Below are positions 48,577 through 54,578 of a DNA stretch of 54,578 bases, in pieces (within the stretch, counting starts at the first letter, position 1; each line of letters starts with the position of its first letter). Source of the DNA: Neobacillus kokaensis. Its GTDB lineage: Bacteria > Bacillota > Bacilli > Bacillales > Cytobacillaceae. The position numbers were made by a program, and so were the translations under genes. Below the pieces are notes generated by a model. It did no database searches. It had not been told where the DNA came from and saw only the letters and a list, made by a program, of their open reading frames with translations. The DNA lies in contig NZ_BNDS01000030.1 in the NCBI RefSeq assembly GCF_014656545.1, positions 1 to 54,578 of the forward strand, given 5' to 3'.

Positions 48577-49437
48577 CTACCCGTTTAGATAAGGTTCCAT
48601 TTTGTTAATCATTTCTTGGAGGATGGCGGCATTTTTCTTATACATAGCTTTTGATTTTTCACATTCTGTTGATAAAGAGAAGATTTCTAAATCTGCTTGG
48701 GTTTTTTTCAATGAGGCCAATAATAGCGGACGCTGCTGCGGCTGCGGAACCTGGATTTTATCATCATAAAGATCTAGCGTTAATTCACCGTAGGAATCTA
48801 CTTGGCCAAGAAATACATTATCCAGTGTCGCATTCATCTTTTCCAGCTCAGTGTATAGCCAGCCTCTGCCTTTTCCGCTCCAACGTAATGCGTCATCTAT
48901 AATTTTTCCGTCCATAATGATTGTAAACGGTTCTTTCTCATTTGGCACTTTCATTTGTAAGTCTTTTGGTGTTAACGGGCGATTTTCTTTTTTTAGAAGT
49001 ACACTAAGCTTTCCTTGGGGTTCTAAAACTGCAAATTCCACATCAGCTACTTTAAAGACATTATTTTGTCTTAGTAAGGTTGAAATGTTGTCAATTGTGT
49101 ACTTTTCCTTTTTTAAATTGTCCTCTAATAATTTTCCATCTTTAATGATAACGGTCCCACTGCCTTCCACAATATCACGAAATTTTTTGCTTTTTAAGGA
49201 AATGGTGTCCGTTAAAAATGTGACGAGCCCAAAAATAAAAACAGCCAAGGCACCTTGAAGATAATTCTGTTCTAATCCCGTAACAACCTCACCAGCAATA
49301 CTACCTATGGTAATTCCGGAAACATATTCAAATAAGGTAAGTTGTGAAATTTGTTTTTTTCCGACGAGCTTTGTGATTAAGAATAAAAATAAAATAAAAC
49401 TAATAGACCTCAACAGTATTTCAAGATATCCATTCAT
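48577..49437 (-). CDS. YetF-type DUF421 membrane protein with C-terminal DUF1657-like region
   Basis: A 286-residue protein. Three N-terminal helices (FEYVSGITIGSIAGEVV between them) and the cytosolic DUF421 domain (VEGSGTVIIKDGKLLEDNLKKEKYTIDNISTLLRQNNVFKVADVEFAVLEPQGKLSVL) match YetF/YkjA proteins. The last 50 residues (LLLASLKKTQADLEIFSLSTECEKSKAMYKKNAAILQEMINKMEPYL) align with the DUF1657 proteins encoded just upstream, so the protein is a fusion. YetF and DUF1657 genes also occur in the spoVA-2mob operon linked to heat-resistant spores. It likely sits in the spore inner membrane; the exact role is unknown. Confidence 0.85.
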   Translation of the reverse strand: MNGYLEILLRSISFILFLFLITKLVGKKQISQLTLFEYVSGITIGSIAGEVVTGLEQNYLQGALAVFIFGLVTFLTDTISLKSKKFRDIVEGSGTVIIKDGKLLEDNLKKEKYTIDNISTLLRQNNVFKVADVEFAVLEPQGKLSVLLKKENRPLTPKDLQMKVPNEKEPFTIIMDGKIIDDALRWSGKGRGWLYTELEKMNATLDNVFLGQVDSYGELTLDLYDDKIQVPQPQQRPLLLASLKKTQADLEIFSLSTECEKSKAMYKKNAAILQEMINKMEPYLNG

Positions 49438-49451
49438 CCAGTTTCACCTCT

Positions 49452-49658
49452 TTAAGAGCCTTTATATTGCGGTTCTTGCCTCTCTAGCTCTAAGACACGA
49501 AATTGAAGATCCTTTTTTACTGTTTCAATGGTCATGGCTGATTCATGAAAAATGGCTTTTGCTTCTTCATCTAATGAATTTAATGCTAAGGATGATAATT
49601 GTGATTCAATTCCCCGAATGGTTGCAAGACATTGTTTTACGTTTGAGGCAATTGTCAT
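49452..49658 (-). CDS. DUF1657 protein (copy 1)
   Basis: A 68-residue helical protein, MTIASNVKQCLATIRGIESQLSSLAL..., of the DUF1657 family found near spore-germination and SpoVA-type genes. It lies 14 bases before the YetF-type gene on the same strand, so the two are co-transcribed. It ends in EPQYKGS, like copy 2 (EPQYNQ). An AAGGTGGTT site precedes the ATG. Confidence 0.83.
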   Translation of the reverse strand: MTIASNVKQCLATIRGIESQLSSLALNSLDEEAKAIFHESAMTIETVKKDLQFRVLELERQEPQYKGS

Positions 49659-49699
49659 TTTCTAACCACCTTTTTAGAAAATAATAAAACATGAAAAGG

Positions 49700-49720
49700 G
49701 GTTGGCAAAAATCGCCAACC
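49700..49720 (-). terminator. Terminator between the two DUF1657 genes
   Basis: On the minus strand GGTTGGC pairs with GCCAACC, loop 7 bases, followed by CCCTTTTC. It may only partly stop transcription from copy 2 into copy 1. Confidence 0.65.
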
Positions 49721-49727
49721 ATTTTCA

Positions 49728-49931
49728 TTATTGATTGTATTGAGGTTCTTCAGTAGTAATTTCTTGAAGACGCGGTTCCACGCTATCAATGATTGACTGA
49801 GTTTGCTGTGCTGCTTGTTGGTAAAGCTGCTTTGCATTTTTGTTATCTGTTTGCAATGCAAAAGTTTCAAACGATGCTTGTGCGCTTTTTAATCCTGCTA
49901 TTGTTTGTTTCACCTGTGTGCCTACAGTCAT
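49728..49931 (-). CDS. DUF1657 protein (copy 2)
   Basis: A 67-residue paralog of copy 1, MTVGTQVKQTIAGLKSAQASFETFALQTDNKNAKQLYQQAAQQ.... I use ATG 49931, with GAAGG before it; six extra codons upstream overlap that site. Its sequence also aligns with the C-terminal tail of the YetF-type protein. It heads the DUF1657-DUF1657-YetF cluster. No SpoVA genes accompany it here. Confidence 0.83.
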   Translation of the reverse strand: MTVGTQVKQTIAGLKSAQASFETFALQTDNKNAKQLYQQAAQQTQSIIDSVEPRLQEITTEEPQYNQ

Positions 49932-50144
49932 AATTGTACCTTCTTTCATATTAAGATAGATGTTTCAAGGATAGTATGCGAATCATTCCAAAGCTTATGT
50001 ATGTAATTAATGTGTTAAAAGGCAAAAGTTTTTCCAATTATAAAGGAAAACAATATTCAATTATTTAAGTTAAAAAATTACAATAATTAGTAAATTTTGA
50101 TAAAATTGAATAGGAAATATAGAGTATTAGAGGGGGAATTATTT

Positions 50145-50750
50145 TTGATTTACATAAGGAAAAAAGAGTCAGCTGAGGAGAATTCCGTTAAGCTTGTTGC
50201 TTACACAATTATTTTGTATATAAGCAGTTTTTTTGTTCCGTTTGTCATTGTTGCGTCTTTTCAAAGTGTAGTTTACTATTCACGGTCACAATGGTTTTTT
50301 GCAACACCATTTTCAGCCTATATAACGTTTATGGCCGGTATGTTTTATATTGCTATTGTATTTACATTCTTTCTTATTTTCCGCCAAAAGTGGGAAGGGG
50401 GGAAATTTAAGTCAATTATTAGTTTGCTTCTTTTAATCAGTATTCCGGTCTTTTATTTGAGCTTAACCAATTATTATTATGTAGATGATAAAGGGGTCCA
50501 TTATAATTCATTAATAAGTATCTCAGAAGAGGAATATAAGTGGGAAAATGTAAACACAGTTCATATTATTTATCGAAATCATCAAGGGATTGTTAGCAAT
50601 TTTCAATATAAGTTTCAGATGATGGATGGTGAGACAATTACTCTTCCATATGATGATAAGTTTTCCGAAAATATAAGGCGGATTGAGGAAAAGATTCAAC
50701 AGTATCACATTGTAGTTAAGGACAATTTTAAGAACCCAATTGTAGATTGA
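50145..50750 (+). CDS. Hypothetical membrane protein, 201 residues
   Basis: Four hydrophobic segments (about residues 20-42, 58-78, 87-97 and 106-124 from the chosen start) are followed by a soluble C-terminal domain (YYVDDKGVHYNSLISISEEEYKWENVNTVHIIYRN...MDGETITLPYDDKF) that resembles the bacterial PH-like domains of small Bacillus membrane proteins. I place the start at TTG 50145, where GAGGGGG precedes it; an in-frame TTG at 50097 lacks a site. Function unknown. Confidence 0.65.
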   Translation: MIYIRKKESAEENSVKLVAYTIILYISSFFVPFVIVASFQSVVYYSRSQWFFATPFSAYITFMAGMFYIAIVFTFFLIFRQKWEGGKFKSIISLLLLISIPVFYLSLTNYYYVDDKGVHYNSLISISEEEYKWENVNTVHIIYRNHQGIVSNFQYKFQMMDGETITLPYDDKFSENIRRIEEKIQQYHIVVKDNFKNPIVD

Positions 50751-50835
50751 TTGATCATCAAGCAGGGTGGATAACCTCCTTTGAATAGTTGTATGAGTGT
50801 ATTGAGAAAATAATGTTTGAAGGGGGTTTACAAAA

Positions 50836-50997
50836 ATGTCTAAACGAAAAGATCAGAAGAAACAAACTCCGACACTTGCTCCGGGGATGGATGATCACGA
50901 AGAGTTGGAACAAAGAGCATCAGAAGAAGAAATTGAAGATGGTGAATATACTAGTGTGACTACATTTTCATTCGATGAAGTGGAACCAAGCCGTTAA
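50836..50997 (+). CDS. Small acidic hypothetical protein, 53 residues
   Basis: MSKRKDQKKQTPTLAPGMDDHEELEQRASEEE...: a basic start and a strongly acidic rest, without membrane segment. GAAGGGGG precedes the ATG and a strong terminator follows 5 bases after the stop. The composition is like that of small spore or stress proteins of Bacillus, but I do not recognise the family. Confidence 0.7.
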   Translation: MSKRKDQKKQTPTLAPGMDDHEELEQRASEEEIEDGEYTSVTTFSFDEVEPSR

Positions 50998-51002
50998 TCG
51001 GT

Positions 51003-51032
51003 ACCGCCTGCTGCGTTTTCAGGCGGTTTTTT
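51003..51032 (+). terminator. Terminator of the small acidic gene
   Basis: ACCGCCTG pairs with CAGGCGGT (51003-51010, 51020-51027), followed by T6. Confidence 0.92.
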
Positions 51033-51126
51033 TGAGAAAAATTTAAAAACTGAAGCAAATCTATATAAATGTCGGACCTATTTCGGTATTCTATATATAG
51101 ACAAATAATTCGAAAGGGGCTAGATA

Positions 51127-52053
51127 ATGCAAGAAAGTCATGAGCTAAATCTAATCGACCAACAGGAAACGATTGAAGTAGTAATGGAGAAAATGCAGCA
51201 TCGAAAATTAACAAAGAAAAAAATCCTCCAGCGGATTTTCCTAATAACCTTCGGTGCAAGTTTAATGGGGGTCGGCCTGGAAATATTCCTTGTCCCAAAT
51301 AATGTAATTGATGGGGGGATTACCGGTGTTTCAATTATGCTTTCTTATGTTACCGGCTGGAAATTGGGGATTTTCCTATTTCTTTTAAATATCCCATTTT
51401 TCTTTTTAGGCTACAAGCAAATCGGAAAAACCTTCGCCATATCAACTCTTTACGGTATTATTATCCTTTCCATTGCAACTACTTTACTCCATCCAGTTCC
51501 GGCCTTTACCCAAGATATTCTCTTAGCATCTGTTTTTGGAGGAATTGTTCTCGGAATAGGTGTAGGGATGGTTATTCGCTACGGTGGTTCTTTAGACGGA
51601 ACCGAAATTTTAGCGATATTATTTAATAATAAACTCCCTTTTTCGGTAGGGGAAATTATTATGTTTTTTAACTTGTTTATTTTAGCTTGTGCCGGTTTTG
51701 TATTTACCTGGGACCGCGCGATGTATTCCTTAATTGCTTATTTTGTAGCCTACAAAACGATTGATATTACGATTACGGGACTTGATGAATCAAAATCTGT
51801 GTGGATCATTAGTGATAATGCACAAATAATCGGTGATGCAATCATGAATCGTCTAGGCCGCGGAGTAACGTTTTTAAATGGAGAAGGTGCCTACTCCGGT
51901 GATCAAAAGAAAGTTATTTTCTGTGTGATTAATCGACTTGAGGAAGCAAAACTAAAGGAAATTGTAACAGAATGTGACGATAATGCCTTTTTAGCTGTTG
52001 CAGATATTGCCGAAGTTCGAGGCGGCAGATTTAAAAAACGAGAAATCCATTAA
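51127..52053 (+). CDS. YitT-family membrane protein (DUF161/DUF2179)
   Basis: A 308-residue protein with a 40-residue polar N-terminus, five to six helices (GASLMGVGLEIFLVPNNVIDGGITGVSIMLSYVTG, LGIGVGMVIRYGGSLDGTEILAI) and a cytosolic DUF2179 domain (SVWIISDNAQIIGDAIMNRLGRGVTFLNGEGAYSGDQKKVIFCVINRLEEAKLKEIV...DNAFLAVADIAEVRGGRF). The order is that of the YitT/YpjC/YqfU group, membrane proteins with no settled function. GAAAGGGG precedes the ATG at 51127. Confidence 0.88.
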   Translation: MQESHELNLIDQQETIEVVMEKMQHRKLTKKKILQRIFLITFGASLMGVGLEIFLVPNNVIDGGITGVSIMLSYVTGWKLGIFLFLLNIPFFFLGYKQIGKTFAISTLYGIIILSIATTLLHPVPAFTQDILLASVFGGIVLGIGVGMVIRYGGSLDGTEILAILFNNKLPFSVGEIIMFFNLFILACAGFVFTWDRAMYSLIAYFVAYKTIDITITGLDESKSVWIISDNAQIIGDAIMNRLGRGVTFLNGEGAYSGDQKKVIFCVINRLEEAKLKEIVTECDDNAFLAVADIAEVRGGRFKKREIH

Positions 52054-52206
52054 TAGTGACAGGCAGGAAAGAAATTTAGGGAAATTTGCTAATGTCGAAT
52101 AAAAAACAAATGACACGAATGTTGTAATTTTCAGAAAATTATTATCAGTTTTTGTCATACTATGCGCTTGCCTAGGAAATAATGACACGGAAAAAGAAAT
52201 ATTTCC

Positions 52207-52240
52207 AAAAAAGATGGCAGAATAGCACCGCCATCTTTTT
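52207..52240. terminator. Bidirectional terminator between yitT-like gene and csgA
   Basis: AAAAAGATGGC pairs with GCCATCTTTTT, loop about 11 bases, flanked by A and T tracts. Confidence 0.88.
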
Positions 52241-52244
52241 CAAT

Positions 52245-52496
52245 TTAGAACAAAAGCTCATATACCTCATTTAATTCGTAAACCCTTTGATCATCTTGCA
52301 CATCCTGGGCATAATTGATTTCTGCATGTAAAATATGGTTTAAAAAATCAATTTCTTTTTCATTCAGGGTTCTAACAAATGCACCTTCCGTTTTAAAGTT
52401 TCCAGTCGCCAACTTTTGATAAATTTGCCTGCCTTCGGAATGGTCATCGGTATAATTTGATAGTGTTTCTTTGAGATATCCTAACGTTTTATCCAA
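52245..52496 (-). CDS. csgA: Sporulation protein CsgA
   Basis: An 83-residue protein that aligns along its length with B. subtilis CsgA, a sigma-G-dependent spore protein: MDKTLGYLKETLSNY at the start, EKEIDFLNHILHAEINYAQDVQDDQRVYELNEVYELLF at the end. I place the start at TTG 52496: it matches the CsgA N-terminus and has GGTGA upstream. The ATG seven codons earlier has no usable site. No metal or catalytic motif is present. It is expected in the forespore. Confidence 0.85.
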   Translation of the reverse strand: MDKTLGYLKETLSNYTDDHSEGRQIYQKLATGNFKTEGAFVRTLNEKEIDFLNHILHAEINYAQDVQDDQRVYELNEVYELLF

Positions 52497-52609
52497 AACA
52501 TTCACCAATCCTTTCATCCTTAGTTTTTGATGAAAAGGATTAAATATACCTAATTATAGGCACACCAAAAATCTATTCTTTTTTAAAAAAAGGTACCATA
52601 CTTGCACAT

Positions 52610-52858
52610 CTACCATAATAACGGAAAACCTATACCAAAACCAACAAACGGGAAGAAAACAGGCGGCCGCCAAAATGGACCCCAAAAACCGTAGCCATAG
52701 CCTTCTTCAGAATTGGACTGACCATGTCCTAATTCCTCAATTTCAAGACCGTTTTTCCGAACCTTTACGACCCTTCCAAATGTCCATTTTCCTTCCTTAT
52801 TTTTAAAATGAATAATTTCACCTTCTAAACGACGCGCCTGTTCGTAATTTAATTCCAT
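52610..52858 (-). CDS. Hypothetical protein with Gly/Phe/Pro-rich tail
   Basis: An 82-residue protein. Residues 1-48 look like a small SH3-type beta domain (RRLEGEIIHFKNKEGKWTFGRVVKVRKNGLEIEEL). The rest is GYGYGFWGPFWRPPVFFPFVGFGIGFPLLW, a very aromatic Gly/Pro-rich stretch without charge, of the type seen in coat or surface-associated Bacillus proteins. GGAGGAATAGG precedes the ATG. I do not recognise a named family; a spore-coat link is a guess. Confidence 0.65.
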   Translation of the reverse strand: MELNYEQARRLEGEIIHFKNKEGKWTFGRVVKVRKNGLEIEELGHGQSNSEEGYGYGFWGPFWRPPVFFPFVGFGIGFPLLW

Positions 52859-52958
52859 TTCCTATTCCTCCATTCGTAGGTACTTGCTATAAAGTATGAA
52901 GGATGTCCAAGGTATGTCAGGGCGATTAACCAAATCTTGTCCAGATTCATAAAAATAA

Positions 52959-52994
52959 AAAGCCCTTCATTTCTTAAATGAAAATCAAGGCTTT
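52959..52994 (-). terminator. Terminator of the methyltransferase gene
   Basis: On the minus strand AAAGCC...ATTTTCATTT pairs with AAATGAA...GGCTTT, then TTATTTTT. Confidence 0.8.
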
Positions 52995-53006
52995 CTTTCC
53001 TTCATT

Positions 53007-53717
53007 TTATTTAGAACAAGAAAATATGCGATGACTTAAAATGTCATGATATTTCACCAGCATATTACCGTGCTGATTCAAAATACTGAATAGCTCAGGC
53101 TCAAAATTCTGTGAAAAATTAAATTCTTGAGCAGAGCTGTTATCCATAAGATTAAGATGCAATGACTTTATTTCAATATCTGTGAAGCCGCATTCCTCAA
53201 AAAGCTGCACCCAATCACTTTCTAATAATAATGAATCAATATTGTAAAACTGGACTATTTCCTCCTCTGCTTGTTTGTTTAGCTTTGAATTAATGGTCAT
53301 TTCATTTGCTAAAAGTCGTCCTCCAGGTTTTAATACCCTGTTGAATTCTTTAAGTGCTTTTGGTTTATTCACAAATGCTAATACGGACTCACATAAAATG
53401 AAATCAAAGCTATCATCCTGAAATGGAATTTCTTCTACAGACCCCTGAATGAGCTGAATGGGATATTGCAGGCTTAGAAAGCGATTTTTTGCCTTTTCAA
53501 TCATAATTGGATTCAATTCAAGACAGGTGATTTTCGCTTTATATTGGTCAAATAAATAAGCTGCTGTTTGTCCTGTACCGCAGCCTGCATCTAATATCGT
53601 ACATTCATTTGTAATATTTTCCTCTGCTAGTATGCTTTTTGTTAAACCTATTCCTCCTGGATGGGCTCCGCCAACGCCAAACTTCGCAAGGAAATCAATA
53701 TATGTTAAGCCACCCAT
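53007..53717 (-). CDS. Class I SAM-dependent methyltransferase
   Basis: A 236-residue methyltransferase of the Methyltransf_11/UbiE-like type. Motif I is TILDAGCGTGQTAAYL, the acidic ribose contact is in CLELNPIMIEKAK, motif II in EIPFQDDSFDFILCESVLAFV, and motif III in RVLKPGGRLLANEM. The substrate is unknown. The start ATG 53717 follows GAGG; an in-frame ATG five codons upstream is less well placed. The gene stands alone with its own terminator. Confidence 0.85.
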   Translation of the reverse strand: MGGLTYIDFLAKFGVGGAHPGGIGLTKSILAEENITNECTILDAGCGTGQTAAYLFDQYKAKITCLELNPIMIEKAKNRFLSLQYPIQLIQGSVEEIPFQDDSFDFILCESVLAFVNKPKALKEFNRVLKPGGRLLANEMTINSKLNKQAEEEIVQFYNIDSLLLESDWVQLFEECGFTDIEIKSLHLNLMDNSSAQEFNFSQNFEPELFSILNQHGNMLVKYHDILSHRIFSCSK

Positions 53718-54042
53718 AGACACCATCCTCACTTCTTTTTTGCATCTTATGAAATGGATCGGGAATAGGTGCTGTATCTACCATATTATTTTTGCTAATA
53801 AACAGTAACTATATTATGTTAACTTTAGTAGTTAAAAATATAACCCTGCCACAGTCACATTTCAGGATTCTTTCTCAAGCCACCACATTAAACCTCTGCA
53901 ATTACGTAACTTATGGACATAATTCTTCCAGTAAATAACTTTTGATGCACAGTTTCCTACTTATACTCGTTTGAAACGAGGACAAATTAAATAAATGGAA
54001 GGCTTCTTTGTTCTTCCGTATAAAGGTAAAGGGGTGCAAAAC
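53718..54042. other. Intergenic region with a 15-base palindrome
   Basis: About 325 bases without a supported gene. CTCGTTTGAAACGAG (53966-53980) is a perfect 7-bp inverted repeat with one central base, about 65 bases before the next start codon, and could be an operator. An AT-rich stretch near 53807-53840 could hold the methyltransferase promoter. Confidence 0.4.
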
Positions 54043-54351
54043 ATGAAAAATAATTTAATGAGGATGCCGTTTTTAAAAATGTTTATGCCAAAGCGGCGAA
54101 ATAATGGAGCTATTTGGGCATCACTTGCTGGTATAGGATTAGGTGCAGCTGTTTATGGTATGGCAAAAGGAAAACGAAATGTTATGACACTTCCTATAGG
54201 TGATTCTGTAAAAAATTTTGCTTCTCCCATTAAGGATTCCGTAAAAAACATCGTCCCAAAAATGAATATAAATAATATGGATAATGCTGCATTAACGGAG
54301 TTTTCCGACGAGTTATTAGAAAGTGCATTAAATAATAATAAAAATAGATAA
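54043..54351 (+). CDS. Hypothetical protein with one membrane segment
   Basis: A 102-residue protein. A basic start (MKNNLMRMPFLKMFMPKRRNNG) leads to one Gly/Ala-rich hydrophobic segment (AIWASLAGIGLGAAVYGMAKG), a polar stretch (SVKNFASPIKDSVKNI) and an acidic helical end (LTEFSDELLESALNN). Start ATG 54043 follows AAAGGGGTG; an in-frame ATG at 53995 has no site. The plan resembles small YtxH-like or spore-membrane proteins, but I do not recognise the family. Confidence 0.65.
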   Translation: MKNNLMRMPFLKMFMPKRRNNGAIWASLAGIGLGAAVYGMAKGKRNVMTLPIGDSVKNFASPIKDSVKNIVPKMNINNMDNAALTEFSDELLESALNNNKNR

Positions 54352-54356
54352 ATGAA

Positions 54357-54411
54357 AAAGTCCGCAAAGCTGCGGACTTTCAGGCTGTCGAAAAACTTTC
54401 GATGGCCTTTT
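54357..54411 (+). terminator. Two consecutive hairpins after the last gene
   Basis: AAAGTCCGCA pairs with TGCGGACTTT (54357-54380). It is followed by a second imperfect stem, AGGC-TCGAAA with TTTCGA-GCCT, ending in TTTTATTTTG. Confidence 0.82.
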
Positions 54412-54488
54412 ATTTTGTATTATTTCTTTAACAATTCACTGCGTTAATTTGTTACAATATTATTGATATATAAGCTTTTCAATAGGTC

Positions 54489-54578
54489 TGTTGATTTCCG
54501 CTCCAGGCGGCTTCGCTTTCCGCGGGCGTGCCGGAGAGCCTCCTCGGCGCTTTAGCGGAGGCCACTGAAAAACTTTCT
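54489..54578. repeat. Bacillaceae-type palindromic repeat, cut by the window end
   Basis: It starts GTTGATTTCCGCTCCAGGC and continues with GCTTCGCTTTCCGCGGGCG, GAGCCTCCTCGGCGCTTT. These segments are shared in reverse order with the copy at 30806-31016 and with the end at 1-21. The element runs out of the window. Confidence 0.8.

Overview
The window looks like chromosomal DNA of an endospore-forming, low-GC member of the Bacillaceae (Bacillus, Neobacillus or Mesobacillus type). The spore genes point there: an H-type small acid-soluble spore protein, a YjcZ-type mini-protein, the chromosome-anchoring protein RacA, CsgA, and DUF1657/YetF genes. Strong AAGGAGG ribosome binding sites, TTG/GTG starts and many close relatives of Bacillus subtilis proteins agree with this. 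I see no prophage, insertion sequence, CRISPR array, rRNA or tRNA. The only dispersed repeat is a Bacillaceae-type palindromic element. It is cut by both window ends and has one full, composite copy near 30.8-31.0 kb.

Layout. 0-3.3 kb: two nitrate/nitrite MFS transporters, the second fused to a PAS domain, each with a predicted class II FNR promoter. 3.4-5.9 kb: Ktr potassium uptake pair and spore genes. 6.4-9.6 kb: lipoteichoic acid synthase, a secreted nuclease lipoprotein and a YjcZ protein. 9.7-11.1 kb: a cation/proton antiporter behind a leader with two tandem terminators. 11.2-13.2 kb: a CuA-containing heme-copper enzyme that lacks the catalytic tyrosine and is therefore probably a nitric oxide reductase. 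13.8-20.2 kb: a TrpXYZ-like ABC importer followed by tyrosine catabolism (HPPD, fumarylacetoacetase-family protein, homogentisate dioxygenase). 20.3-23.7 kb: CoA-type Nudix hydrolase, aspartokinase and two paralogous membrane proteins. 23.8-27.2 kb: a BusR-like regulator facing a BusAB/OpuC-like osmoprotectant importer. 27.3-30.7 kb: HssRS-like two-component system and an NrnB-like DHH nuclease.

31-38.8 kb: acyltransferase, Gre-like protein with an overlapping short upstream ORF, RacA and a second MerR-HTH coiled-coil protein, DMT transporter, a cysteine-desulfurase-like enzyme next to a CstR-type persulfide sensor, and YkuD. 38.9-45.5 kb: YceI, HelD, small stress proteins, asparaginyl-tRNA synthetase behind a terminator-type leader, and a DUF2089/SHOCT-like operon. 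45.6-54.6 kb: LysP controlled by a lysine riboswitch, an EmrE-type exporter, the DUF1657/YetF spore cluster, YitT, CsgA, a methyltransferase and small hypothetical proteins.

Themes: anaerobic nitrogen oxide respiration (NarK, NarK-PAS, CuA-type NO reductase, FNR sites); potassium and osmotic balance, with RCK or c-di-AMP type regulation likely (Ktr, BusR/BusAB, antiporter); spore formation; and RNA-level control (lysine riboswitch plus two terminator leaders that fit no class I recognise). The most interesting loci are the tyrosine-less CuA oxidase homolog, the transporter-PAS fusion with its FNR promoter, and the unexplained leaders at 9.8 and 42.8 kb.
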